DNA of 17,554 nucleotides from CAYLYP01 sp964387795. Its GTDB lineage: Bacteria; Bacteroidota; Bacteroidia; Bacteroidales; UBA7960. How positions within the stretch are numbered: the first letter of the stretch is position 1; each line of letters opens with the position of its first letter. The stretch is from assembly GCA_964387795.1 (NCBI GenBank), contig CAYLYP010000065.1, positions 1 through 17,554 on the forward strand, given 5' to 3'. Position numbers and translations under genes: made by a program. The notes below the pieces were generated by a model that searched no databases, was not told the origin of the DNA, and worked only from the letters and a program-made list of their open reading frames with translations. This document shows, piece by piece, positions 9,083-17,240 of the stretch.

Positions 9083-9827
9083 ATTTGTTAGTTTGTGTAA
9101 ATTGCTTTATGGTATTTTGCTATTAATTCAAAAAAACTACAACGATTTAGATTGTAAACTTATAAAAAATGTAAAAACAAAATACTTTTTTTTAAAAATA
9201 TTATGATGTTTATTTGGATTCAGATTTTATAAATAAATCCCTGTGCAAAGTAGTGTTGGAAAGACCTTTGTATTTATCCTGTTTTGGTATTTAATTAATT
9301 GACAATTAGATGTTAATGTGTTGTTTATTAAATAATATGTTATTGAAAAGGCTATATTGTTTGTTTTATTTCTAATATTGATTAAAATAAAAAAGCTGTT
9401 GTTTTGTTTCAGTGGGTTATTGACAATAATCTTTATTCCTGGTTTAGATTCTTTTTTTCCTAAGGGATGGATAACCATATTGTGCGATGATCATTTTGTT
9501 TTTTTTATTGGAAAATATAATATCAATAAATGAAAAACCTTATTTGGGATAAAAAAAACACTGAATTAACAACAACTAAAACGATTTTGTATCATTAATG
9601 CTCCTATTCATATTTGATATGATAAAACCTTGTGGAAGTTTGTGTTTAAACTATTGCAATGATACTTTATATTATTATAAATCATTAGTTTAAGAAGTAA
9701 ATAAGGATTTATCATGTTTTATATACCTTGACCAGGAATGTTAAACGCAATAACATATCGCTGTTTATTTCTGATAATAAAACAAAAGGGCTTTGATTTC
9801 TCAAAGCCCTTTTGTTTTGGAGTTATT
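9083..9827. other. 745-bp AT-rich non-coding gap upstream of susC
   Basis: No convincing gene in any frame; the only open stretch on the - strand (about 80 codons at 9227-9478) is low-complexity and resembles no family. The right end holds the yidC terminator (9779-9818). The left part must hold the susC promoter, but no exact TAnnTTTG was found reading toward susC. The nearest are TACTTTG (complement of 9246-9252) and TATTTTG (complement of 9179-9185), each one base short. The leader of susC may therefore be about 100-170 nt long, or the operon may use an alternative sigma factor. No tRNA, rRNA or CRISPR-like repeat was seen here. Confidence 0.6.
9779..9818 (-). terminator. Terminator of yidC
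   Basis: A perfect 18-bp stem (9779-9796 with 9801-9818) with a 4-nt loop begins 9 nt after the yidC stop codon. Reading leftward, the A/T-rich base of the stem ends in a T-run followed by TTATTATC. The + strand also reads a T-run, but no gene enters from that side. Confidence 0.9.
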
Positions 9828-11765
9828 TTATTTTTTCTTTTGAGTCGCTGCTTGTTGTTTGGCTAAATCTTCAAGACGTTGCTGCCATTTGGATTTTTTA
9901 ACTGTGACATTTTTCTTTTTGTTTTCCTGGATTTTCAAATGGATTTTTTCTTCATTGATAAATTTACGGAAAAGGAACATTTGAAGGAAGGTAAATACGT
10001 TTGCCAGGAAATAGTAATACGACAAACCGGAGGCAAAACTGTTAAACATCCCAAGGAACATGATAGGCATGATATACATCATTGTTTTCATGCCGGGCAT
10101 CTGGTTTGAAGAGCCCATCATATCATTATTTATTTTGGTATAAATAATGGTAGAAATGGTCATTAAGAGTGTAAACAAACTCACATGGTCGCCATAGAAA
10201 GGAATGTTGAACGAGAGGTCAAGTATTGAGTCATATGAAGAAAGGTCGGTAGCCCAAAGGAAGCCCTGTTGCCTTAATTCAAATGAAGCCGGAAAGAACC
10301 TAAAGAAAGCAAACAAAATAGGCATCTGGAGCAACATGGGGACACAGCCCGACATAGGACTGACCCCGGCCTTCTTATATAAAGCCATTGTAGCCTGCTG
10401 CTTTTTCATAGCATCTTCCTGTTTTGGGTATTTCTGATTGATTTCCTCAATTTCAGGCTTCAATACCCTCATCCTGGCTGATGATAAATAGGTTTTATAA
10501 GCAACAGGTAACAGGATAAGTTTCAGCAATACTGTAAGGATAAGAATGATAATCCCATAGTTGAGGTTCATAGTCTCGAGGAAGTTGAATACAGGGATAA
10601 CAGCAAAGCGGTTGATCCATTGCATCAGGAAGAAACTCCAACCCAGAGGGATCTGGCGTTCCAGGTCATGATCATATTGTTTTAGTGTCCGGTATTTATT
10701 GGGGCCAAAATAGAAACTCATTGGGATTGTATAATCACTCGTTGGATCATAGGCCAATTCCATTTTGGCTCCCATCTGCTTCAGTATAGAATCATTTTTA
10801 GTTTCAAATACTGAACTGACAGTGCCTTTGTCAAAGTTCTTTTCAGCAATTAAAACGCATGTGAAGAACTGTTGTTTGAATGAAACCCAATTAAGACTGG
10901 AGGGTATTTTCTTTTCGACATCTTTGGTTTCTGTCAGGTAATCAACTTCATCTGCCACATATTTGAAATAGGATGTGGTCTGATTTCTTTCGTTTTTCAG
11001 GTTCTTTTCCTGACGGAGCAATGAAGCCTGCCAGTCGAGTTCAAGGGCTGTAGTGTTGGCTGGGATAATATCTTTCATCCCTTTGAAGTTAACCTGATAG
11101 CCAAGCATATACTCATCCCCTTTAAGGGTATAAACAAATTCTATATAAGATTCCCGGGTTTCATTAATTTGCTGGGGGTAAAGCCTGAAAGCTATTGTTA
11201 TAGAATCGGACCCGCTAACAGTGTAAGAGGAATCAATAGATTGTTTCCCGTCGAAAAAGGGTTTGAAAAACAATTCAGGTGTTGAGATAGATTTGTTCCC
11301 AACGTAAAAATTAAATCCAAATTTATTTTCAGGGCCATCCAAAAGAACCAATGGGGTTCCATCGTATCTGAAGAGGTTTTTTAATTCAACTTTGTAAATG
11401 CTTCCCCCTTTGGTGTTCAGGCTAAGCTTCATCAGGTCATTTTCGAGCACAATAAATTTTTGTTCCCCTGTGGCAGCAACACCAAATGGGCCATACAAAC
11501 CCTGAAGGTATTCACTTTTTAAAGAATCATTGGCTGTGCTATCGCTTAACAGCAACACTTCTTCCTTTTTTTGCTCGGCCAGGGCTTGCTCCTTGGCTTT
11601 TTGTTGATCTTGTTCAATCTGGCGGGCAGCCATTTCAACTTTGGCAATGGAATCCCTCTGCTCTTTTTTCCTAAGTTGTTCCTCCTTGCTTGGAGCCATG
11701 AAAATTGAGTATCCCAAAAGGATTGCACCTATTAAAACAAGACCTATTATGTTATCTCTGCTCAT
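9828..11765 (-). CDS. yidC: Membrane protein insertase YidC
   Basis: Inner-membrane insertase that folds and integrates membrane proteins, alone or with the Sec translocon. From the ATG at 11765 it has 645 residues: an N-terminal membrane anchor about 5-23; a charged, glutamine/lysine-rich coiled linker about 25-75; the large periplasmic beta domain about 95-355; and the conserved C-terminal insertase core about 375-605. In the core, NYGIIILILTVLLKLILLP (402-420) carries Lys415 where E. coli YidC has the groove Arg366, followed by RMRVLKPEIEEINQKY (431-446) and PMSGCVPMLLQMPILFAFF (470-488). The lysine-rich tail 605-645 fits ribosome contact. An in-frame TTG six codons upstream (11783) would prefix a poor, non-family segment; MSRDNIIG is the usual Bacteroidota-type start. 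It has its own promoter box and terminator, downstream of pyrG. Confidence 0.96.
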   Translation of the reverse strand: MSRDNIIGLVLIGAILLGYSIFMAPSKEEQLRKKEQRDSIAKVEMAARQIEQDQQKAKEQALAEQKKEEVLLLSDSTANDSLKSEYLQGLYGPFGVAATGEQKFIVLENDLMKLSLNTKGGSIYKVELKNLFRYDGTPLVLLDGPENKFGFNFYVGNKSISTPELFFKPFFDGKQSIDSSYTVSGSDSITIAFRLYPQQINETRESYIEFVYTLKGDEYMLGYQVNFKGMKDIIPANTTALELDWQASLLRQEKNLKNERNQTTSYFKYVADEVDYLTETKDVEKKIPSSLNWVSFKQQFFTCVLIAEKNFDKGTVSSVFETKNDSILKQMGAKMELAYDPTSDYTIPMSFYFGPNKYRTLKQYDHDLERQIPLGWSFFLMQWINRFAVIPVFNFLETMNLNYGIIILILTVLLKLILLPVAYKTYLSSARMRVLKPEIEEINQKYPKQEDAMKKQQATMALYKKAGVSPMSGCVPMLLQMPILFAFFRFFPASFELRQQGFLWATDLSSYDSILDLSFNIPFYGDHVSLFTLLMTISTIIYTKINNDMMGSSNQMPGMKTMMYIMPIMFLGMFNSFASGLSYYYFLANVFTFLQMFLFRKFINEEKIHLKIQENKKKNVTVKKSKWQQRLEDLAKQQAATQKKK

Positions 11766-11800
11766 TAAAAAATATTTTTTCAAAATTAGAAAACGGATTG

Positions 11801-11808
11801 CAAAGATA
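11801..11808 (-). promoter_or_regulatory. -7 promoter box for yidC
   Basis: The - strand reads TATCTTTG, an exact TAnnTTTG match, 35 nt upstream of the yidC ATG at 11765. No clear -33 TTTG lies at the expected distance. Together with the pyrG terminator just upstream it indicates that yidC is transcribed on its own. Confidence 0.6.
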
Positions 11809-11866
11809 CCTTAAATGAATAAATGATAAAACATTACATCATAAAAAGGTATAAAAAAAAACTAAA

Positions 11867-11892
11867 AACCCCAAAGACGAATCTTTGGGGTT
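11867..11892 (-). terminator. Terminator of pyrG
   Basis: A perfect 11-bp stem (11867-11877 with 11882-11892) lies 19 nt after the pyrG stop. Read on the - strand the loop is UUCG, a stabilising tetraloop, and the hairpin is followed by TTTTTAGTTTTTTTTTAT. This is a textbook intrinsic terminator separating pyrG from yidC. Confidence 0.92.
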
Positions 11893-11911
11893 GAAGAAAG
11901 ATAAGGTATCC

Positions 11912-13522
11912 TTAATGTTTTGCTGATTCAATTGCAGCTTTTACAAAGCCAACAAAAAGCGGATGGGGTTGTGCTACCGTGCTTTTGTATTCTGGGTGGA
12001 ACTGAACCCCGATAAACCAGGGATGTTTTTTATATTCAATAATTTCAACAAGATGCCCCATGGGGTTTATCCCAACGGCTTCCATTCCGTGAGAGGCGAA
12101 GTCATCGATATACCTGTTATTGAATTCGTAACGATGGCGGTGCCTTTCAGATACGAGTTCTGTGTTATATATCCCATAAACGATGGAGTCTTTATTGATG
12201 GTGCAGGGATAAGCCCCCAATCTCATGGTGCCTCCTTTAACAGAAATCTTTTTCTGTTCGCTCATGATGTCTATTACAGGATTTGTGGTCTTTGGGTTCA
12301 TCTCTGTTGAATGTGCATCGCTAAGCCCAAGCACATTGCGGGCAAATTCAACGGCTGCACATTGCATTCCAAGGCAAATACCAAGGAAAGGTATATTGTT
12401 TTCGCGGGCATACCTGATGGCAGAAATCTTTCCTTCAATACCACGGTCCCCAAATCCTGGTGCAACAATGATTCCTGAATATCCCTGTAGTTTTTCCTTT
12501 GTGTTTTGATCGTCCAACTGCTCTGAATGGATCAGCTTAAGGTTTACTTTACACTCATTTGCAGTGCCGGCATGGATGATTGATTCAATAATTGATTTAT
12601 AGGAATCAACCAGCTCCACATATTTTCCAACCAAACAAATGTTGACTTCTTTTTTGGGATGCTCTAACCTTGTAACGAAGTTTTCCCATTTTTCAAGATT
12701 TGGTTCTTCCCTGAAAGGCAGTTTCATTTTTTCCATTACAACAAGGTCAAGCTTTTCTTCTCTCATTAAGAGCGGAACCTTATAAATGGAGTTGGTATCA
12801 ATGGACTCGATTACTGAACTGGGTGCCACATTACAGAATAGTGCAATTTTATTTCTGATGCCTTCATTCAAAGGTCTTTCTGAACGGCATACCAAAATGT
12901 CGGGCTGGACACCATATTCCAATAATGTTTTTACACTGTGCTGGGTTGGCTTTGTTTTTAGCTCTTTTGCCGCAGCCAGATAAGGTACAAGTGTTAGATG
13001 GATTACAAGGCAGTCGGTGCCCATTTCCCATTTTAACTGACGGATTGCTTCAACATAAGGAAGAGATTCAATATCGCCTACTGTGCCTCCAATTTCTGTT
13101 ATGACAATATCATACTTATGGCTTTCACCAAGAATTTTGATACTGTGTTTTATTTCATCTGTGATATGAGGGATTACCTGAACAGTCTCACCAAGATAAT
13201 CTCCCCTTCTCTCTTTCTCAATCACTGATTGATAAATTCGCCCTGTTGTAACATTGTTGGCCTGAGATGTATGAACATTAAGGAAACGTTCATAATGGCC
13301 CAGGTCCAGGTCAGTCTCTGCTCCATCTTCAGTGACATAACATTCGCCATGTTCATAGGGGTTCAGGGTGCCCGGATCAATGTTGATATAAGGGTCAAGC
13401 TTTTGGATGGTTACCGAAAAACCTCTGGCTTGAAGTAATTTGGCAAGGCTTGCCGAGATAATCCCTTTGCCCAGGGAGGATGTTACGCCTCCGGTTACAA
13501 AGATATATTTAGCTTGTGGCAT
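11912..13522 (-). CDS. pyrG: CTP synthase (glutamine-hydrolysing)
   Basis: Cytosolic enzyme converting UTP, ATP and glutamine to CTP, the last step of pyrimidine nucleotide synthesis. The 536 residues cover both domains. The N-terminal synthetase domain has the P-loop GGVTSSLGKG (11-20), KLDPYINIDPGT (41-52), the EHGE..VTEDGAETDLDLGHYERF block (57-80) and ITEIGGTVGDIES (141-153). The C-terminal class I glutaminase domain starts near 293 and contains the nucleophile Cys383 in GICLGMQ, and His509/Glu511 in FHPEY. The open frame extends three codons upstream to a TTG at 13531, but MPQAKYIFVTGG from the ATG at 13522 is the normal family N-terminus. It is monocistronic, with a promoter-like box upstream and a strong terminator downstream. 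No missing residues were noticed. Confidence 0.98.
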   Translation of the reverse strand: MPQAKYIFVTGGVTSSLGKGIISASLAKLLQARGFSVTIQKLDPYINIDPGTLNPYEHGECYVTEDGAETDLDLGHYERFLNVHTSQANNVTTGRIYQSVIEKERRGDYLGETVQVIPHITDEIKHSIKILGESHKYDIVITEIGGTVGDIESLPYVEAIRQLKWEMGTDCLVIHLTLVPYLAAAKELKTKPTQHSVKTLLEYGVQPDILVCRSERPLNEGIRNKIALFCNVAPSSVIESIDTNSIYKVPLLMREEKLDLVVMEKMKLPFREEPNLEKWENFVTRLEHPKKEVNICLVGKYVELVDSYKSIIESIIHAGTANECKVNLKLIHSEQLDDQNTKEKLQGYSGIIVAPGFGDRGIEGKISAIRYARENNIPFLGICLGMQCAAVEFARNVLGLSDAHSTEMNPKTTNPVIDIMSEQKKISVKGGTMRLGAYPCTINKDSIVYGIYNTELVSERHRHRYEFNNRYIDDFASHGMEAVGINPMGHLVEIIEYKKHPWFIGVQFHPEYKSTVAQPHPLFVGFVKAAIESAKH

Positions 13523-13560
13523 GATAATCAATGTTTAAGATATGAACAGAAAATTCACTG

Positions 13561-13568
13561 CGAAAGTA
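13561..13568 (-). promoter_or_regulatory. Probable -7 box for pyrG
   Basis: The - strand reads TACTTTCG, one mismatch from TAnnTTTG, 38 nt upstream of the pyrG ATG. The spacing is like that seen for yidC and aroB, which supports it despite the mismatch. Confidence 0.4.
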
Positions 13569-13875
13569 AAAAAAGATATTGGTCTTACGAAATGATTTTA
13601 CATCGAATCTTAGTTTTTTATTTAAAACCTTTTTCTATATATTTATGCCGGGTAATGAAACTCTTACTTATTTATTGCTTATGATGCGTTATGCTGTTTG
13701 ATTTTCATTGTAATCTCTTTTTTGCCATTAGAAACATGACATTATTATTTCTTTTATCTTGATTTGAATGCTTTTATGATAAGTTCTTTTCTTTTAGCAA
13801 ATATTGAAAACCGCTTTTCTGAAAGTTTTTTTTCAAAAACTGAGAAAGACTGATGTATTACAATTTAAGAATGTA

Positions 13876-13883
13876 TATTTTTG
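13876..13883 (+). promoter_or_regulatory. -7 promoter box for cas6
   Basis: TATTTTTG matches TAnnTTTG exactly and ends 58 nt before the ATG at 13942. No -33 TTTG is evident. In such an AT-rich stretch a chance match is possible, but position and orientation suit cas6 and support the downstream start. Confidence 0.45.
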
Positions 13884-13941
13884 TGAAATTCATTTTTATT
13901 TACAAACATTAAAACAACATAGATTAAATTTTTCCTCAGCG

Positions 13942-14727
13942 ATGCGTTTTAAACTTTCCCTTGAACTGGCCGGTGAGCAATCACAACAGCTTCCGGTAAA
14001 CCACCAATATGAATTTGCAAGCTGGATTTTAAAAGCAATTCAATATTCAAACCCTTCTTTTATCCAATGGCTTCAACAAAACGGATATATGAACGTGAAC
14101 CGTGAATTTCAATATTTCACCTTCTCACAACCTTCATTTCCGGGAGCTGTTCAGGATGGCGACCGCTTGATTATCAATAATAAAGAAGCGTCTTTGTGTG
14201 TTTCTTTTTTAAATAATGAAGAACTTGCTTCTTTTATAAAAGAGGTATTTGAAAATCAGGAATTAAGAATTGGAGACAAAGTAAGCAAAGCTTCTTTTAT
14301 TGTTAAAAATGTTGAGCCTTTAGCTGAGCCCTCCTTTGAACCAGTTATGCATTTTCAAACCACTTCACCCTTGGTATTAAGTAAGGACAATGGTAAAAAA
14401 ACTGTTTTCCTTAGCCCCGAAGACAAGGAATTTGAACTTTTGTTCTTTAAAAACCTCATGGTTAAATATGCTTCATTAGTAAAATTCTTTCCTCAATGGG
14501 CTGGTGAGTCTAATTTCCCTAACCTTTCGGAAATGAAACTTGAGGTTTTAGGGCAACCAAAAGGAAAAGTTGTTAAAACCCGCACAGACCTGCCCCAACC
14601 TGTTCCTGTCAAGGGCTATATGTTTGATTTTAAACTTACTGCACCTGCCAGGTTGCTTAGCATTGGATATCAGAACGGTTTTGGGGAACAAAACCATTTT
14701 GGATTTGGTTGTACTCAGGTGCTCTGA
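13942..14727 (+). CDS. cas6: Orphan Cas6-like CRISPR RNA-binding protein, probably non-cutting
   Basis: Cas6 homologue of 261 residues. Cas6 proteins recognise a CRISPR repeat and cut the precursor RNA to give guide RNAs. Two ferredoxin-like halves are expected; visible landmarks are MRFKLSLEL (1-9), LPVNHQYEFASWILKAI (17-33), FTFSQ (59-63), LSPEDKEFELLFFKNL (157-172) and the C-terminal glycine-rich loop GYQNGFGEQNHFGFG (242-256), the strongest family signature. Aligned by eye with P. furiosus Cas6 (VPYNHQYYLQGLIYNAI..LHE..KLFTYS), catalytic Tyr31, His46 and Lys52 correspond to Leu30, Gln45 and Gln57, so the general-acid/base site seems lost. The ATG at 13942 is chosen over an upstream TTG (13804) because MRFKL is the normal start. 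No other cas gene or array lies in the window. Family: confident; loss of activity: inference from memory-based alignment. Confidence 0.88.
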   Translation: MRFKLSLELAGEQSQQLPVNHQYEFASWILKAIQYSNPSFIQWLQQNGYMNVNREFQYFTFSQPSFPGAVQDGDRLIINNKEASLCVSFLNNEELASFIKEVFENQELRIGDKVSKASFIVKNVEPLAEPSFEPVMHFQTTSPLVLSKDNGKKTVFLSPEDKEFELLFFKNLMVKYASLVKFFPQWAGESNFPNLSEMKLEVLGQPKGKVVKTRTDLPQPVPVKGYMFDFKLTAPARLLSIGYQNGFGEQNHFGFGCTQVL

Positions 14728-14769
14728 TTTTTTTAAGATTATTCTTTTCCTAAGATATTATTATCTGTT

Positions 14770-14811
14770 TTATGGCAAACCTGTTGATTTAAACAATAAG
14801 GCTTGCCATAA
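14770..14811 (+). terminator. Possible terminator of cas6 (shared with aroA)
   Basis: Arms TTATGGCAA (14770-14778) and TTGCCATAA (14803-14811) form a 9-bp outer stem, with an imperfect inner pairing of CTGTTG with CAATAAG. On the + strand ATTATTTTGTTT follows, a weak U-tract. It lies between the convergent ends of cas6 (14727) and aroA (14821). On the - strand no T-run follows, so its role for aroA is doubtful. Confidence 0.45.
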
Positions 14812-14820
14812 TTATTTTGT

Positions 14821-16071
14821 TTAAGTCCTGCTACTATTAATAACCATATTTAGTTGTTCAAAAAAATCAGGGTAAGATTTGTTTACTGCCTCTGCCCCAC
14901 TAATACTAACAGGCCCTGAGGCCCTGAGCGCACCAACAGCACAAGCCATGGCAATACGATGGTCGGAATGAGACTCAGTGTGTGCCCCTTTGATCTTGCA
15001 GCCGCTAATTCTCATGATGTTGTTTTCAATCCTGACAGGTACGCCCATCTTGCCAAATTCGTTGTATAGTGTGAATGCCCTGTTGCTTTCTTTGTTATGA
15101 AGCCTGTCTGTCCCTGTAATGATAGATTCGCCTTCACAACATGAGGCCAATGCTAATAATGGGGGAAATAAATCTGGGCAATGGCTGGCGTCAAATTCAA
15201 ATGCTTTAAGGGAGCTTGTGCTTACTGTAACCTCATGTGGCCCTACATGAATATTTGCTCCTGCCAGTGCAAGGGCATCAAGTATTTTTTTATCGGCCTG
15301 TGCTGATTCAGGATTTAGGTTGGTGACAGTTATCCTTCCTGCAATAGCCCCGGCAACCAATAAAAAAGATGCTGAGCTCCAATCACCCTCTATGGTTATA
15401 TGTGAAGGTTTATAGGTTTGGGGCGCTTTAATATAAAACTCTTTATATTGCTCATGTTTTACTTCCACCCCAAAGGATTTCATCATCTGAAGGCTAAGAT
15501 CAATATAAGGGATGCTTTTCAGATTATCCACAATCAGGTGGACATCGCTTAAGGCTAAGGGAGCAGCAATAAGTAATCCGGATAAGACCTGTGAGCTGTC
15601 CTGCCCATCAATATGAGCTGTTCCTCCTTTTAATGGGCCTTTTACACTTACAGGGGCTTTGCCTTCTTTGGTTATACATTCGGCACCCATTGCAATAATT
15701 GCTTTTGAAAGCGAATCCATTTTTCTTTGGCGCAAAGTCCCTTCAGCAGTAAGAACTACTTCGGAAGAAAATGTAGAGGCTACGGCAGATAAGATCCTGA
15801 TGCCTAAGCCCGATTCGCCACATGAGATTTCCCCTGAAGGAAGTGTTATCCCCCCTTTGATATTAAGTGTATGGTTGGATTGGGTAATGCTTGCCCCCAG
15901 GTTTTGGCAAGCCTTGATTACAGCTATAACATCCTTGCAGGAGCCGGGAAACCATAGCTGTGAATCGCCAGGCGCCAGGGAAGCAATAATTATTGCCCTT
16001 TGTGCTGCACTTTTTGAAGGTGGTGCAGTAAGGGTTCCGTTTATTGTGCCTGGATAAACGATTACTTCCAT
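14821..16071 (-). CDS. aroA: 3-phosphoshikimate 1-carboxyvinyltransferase (EPSP synthase)
   Basis: Shikimate-pathway enzyme joining phosphoenolpyruvate to shikimate 3-phosphate on the way to chorismate. The 416-residue product covers the double-domain fold. Seen: PPSKSAAQR (17-25; Lys20, Ser21, Arg25 for substrate), DGQDSSQVLSG (155-165), SIPYIDL (186-192), CPDLFPPL (298-305; catalytic-type Asp300), NKESNRA (326-332; Glu328, Arg331), SDHRIAM (369-375) and NKSYPDFFEQL (397-407; Lys398). The phosphoenolpyruvate loop reads CGESGLGIRIL (84-94) rather than the E. coli form GNAGTAMRP, with Leu89 and Ile93 at the positions of Thr97 and Pro101; this resembles Bacteroidota versions. The region of Arg124 reads RQRKMD, with Lys where Pro is usual. 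Its ATG overlaps the end of aroB by 10 bp (ATGGAAGTAA), so translation is probably coupled. Confidence 0.96.
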   Translation of the reverse strand: MEVIVYPGTINGTLTAPPSKSAAQRAIIIASLAPGDSQLWFPGSCKDVIAVIKACQNLGASITQSNHTLNIKGGITLPSGEISCGESGLGIRILSAVASTFSSEVVLTAEGTLRQRKMDSLSKAIIAMGAECITKEGKAPVSVKGPLKGGTAHIDGQDSSQVLSGLLIAAPLALSDVHLIVDNLKSIPYIDLSLQMMKSFGVEVKHEQYKEFYIKAPQTYKPSHITIEGDWSSASFLLVAGAIAGRITVTNLNPESAQADKKILDALALAGANIHVGPHEVTVSTSSLKAFEFDASHCPDLFPPLLALASCCEGESIITGTDRLHNKESNRAFTLYNEFGKMGVPVRIENNIMRISGCKIKGAHTESHSDHRIAMACAVGALRASGPVSISGAEAVNKSYPDFFEQLNMVINSSRT

Positions 16072-17099
16072 ATATGATGCTTTGTTACATATTCCCGGAT
16101 ACTGTTAATTGGAATTGTCTCAATCAATGGTTGCCCGATATCTTTAATGAAGATAAAGTGGATCTGGTCATTTTGCTTTTTCTTGTCATAAAGCAAAGCC
16201 TCAAGAATGTTTTCGGGATTTGTATGATGCGAGACAGGCAGATTATAAAGGCTCAATAAATCAATAATTCTTTGGGCCTGTCTTTTTGCCAGATATCCTT
16301 TGTGTTCCGAAAAGCGGGCAGCAAAGGCAAGGCCAATACTCACTGCCTGGCCATGGGGCAGGGAAGCTGCTTTTTCGATGGCATGACCCCATGTATGGCC
16401 CAGGTTTAATAATTTACGCCTGCCGTATTCCTTCTCATCTGACTGCACAATATCAGATTTGATCTGTATTGATTGACTGACAAGATAGTCCATGGATTTT
16501 GGTTCACATTCCCTTATTTGCTGATGGTTCTTTTCAAGATACGAAAACTGAGGTGCATCAGCTAAAATGGCATGTTTAATGATTTCAGCCATGCCATTGG
16601 CAAATTCATCAGCGGGAAGGTATGGGAGCAATGATATATCACAGATAACAAATTCAGGGAGGGAAAAAGTCCCTACAATATTTTTATAGCCATTGAGGTT
16701 GATGCCATTTTTGCCACCAACACTGGCATCAACCTGTGCAAGCAATGAGGTTGCAACAAATCCAAACGAAATGCCCCTCATAAATGTAGTAGCAATAAAA
16801 CCAGTGATATCACATACAACACCACCTCCAATACCAACAATAAAACTTTCACGGTCAGCTCCTTCCTGCATCAACCAAAGGTAAATTTCATTAAGCGTAG
16901 CAAAACTTTTTGATTGCTCTCCCGGTGAAATAATAAAGACAGAACTTATTGGAAATTGTGTATGAAACAGTGAATGTACATTCTTATCTGTTATGATAAA
17001 CAGCCTTTTTTGTGGAAGATACTCATGAAGCATGTTTAAATGAGCTCTTGTGATAATCTTTGATTGACCACTTAAGCCTTTTATCAGTGTACTTTTCAT
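16062..17099 (-). CDS. aroB: 3-dehydroquinate synthase
   Basis: Second enzyme of the shikimate pathway, cyclising DAHP to 3-dehydroquinate with NAD+ and a divalent metal. The 345 residues show all the usual blocks: the nucleotide site PGEQSKS (59-65) and GIGGGVVCDITGF (89-101), the substrate/phosphate segment LLAQVDASVGGKNGIN (119-134), and metal ligands Glu172 (NGMAEIIKHA), His235 (LNLGHTWGHA) and His249 (LPHGQAVSIG). The last motif has Gln where HGEAV is common, a mild variant next to a ligand. It is the first gene of an aroB-aroA pair overlapping by 10 bp, with an exact -7 box 22 nt upstream of its start. Length and start agree with the family. Confidence 0.97.
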   Translation of the reverse strand: MKSTLIKGLSGQSKIITRAHLNMLHEYLPQKRLFIITDKNVHSLFHTQFPISSVFIISPGEQSKSFATLNEIYLWLMQEGADRESFIVGIGGGVVCDITGFIATTFMRGISFGFVATSLLAQVDASVGGKNGINLNGYKNIVGTFSLPEFVICDISLLPYLPADEFANGMAEIIKHAILADAPQFSYLEKNHQQIRECEPKSMDYLVSQSIQIKSDIVQSDEKEYGRRKLLNLGHTWGHAIEKAASLPHGQAVSIGLAFAARFSEHKGYLAKRQAQRIIDLLSLYNLPVSHHTNPENILEALLYDKKKQNDQIHFIFIKDIGQPLIETIPINSIREYVTKHHIWK

Positions 17100-17121
17100 T
17101 TTCCTATTACTTTCTTTTAAG

Positions 17122-17129
17122 CAAAGGTA
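17122..17129 (-). promoter_or_regulatory. -7 promoter box for the aroB-aroA operon
   Basis: The - strand reads TACCTTTG, an exact TAnnTTTG match, 22 nt upstream of the aroB ATG. No clear -33 element was found upstream. Confidence 0.6.
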
Positions 17130-17240
17130 AGGGCTTTTTTAATTTTTTATCCCTTTTGTGAATTGTCTTTTTGCCTTGTTAAGGCTAATATGGATTATTG
17201 ATTTTCCTTTATTTCACGGTCATATTTTTATCTGGAAATA

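Larger units (their letters stand above)
13523..13941. other. 419-bp divergent intergenic region (pyrG / cas6)
   Basis: AT-rich spacer between the divergent starts of pyrG and cas6. It contains a promoter-like box for each gene (13561-13568 on the - strand, 13876-13883 on the + strand). An in-frame TTG at 13804 would extend cas6 by 46 codons, but that segment is not part of the Cas6 fold and would include the predicted promoter. No CRISPR-type direct repeat, tRNA or small conserved ORF was recognised. Confidence 0.6.

Noticed and set aside
9227..9478. Open frame of 83 codons on the - strand between susC and yidC
   Set aside because: Low-complexity, Asn/Ile/Lys-rich translation typical of AT-rich spacer; no family resemblance, no promoter or start context.
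13600..13941. Possible CRISPR array or leader next to cas6
   Set aside because: No regularly spaced direct repeats were found; the stretch is only AT-rich with T-runs.
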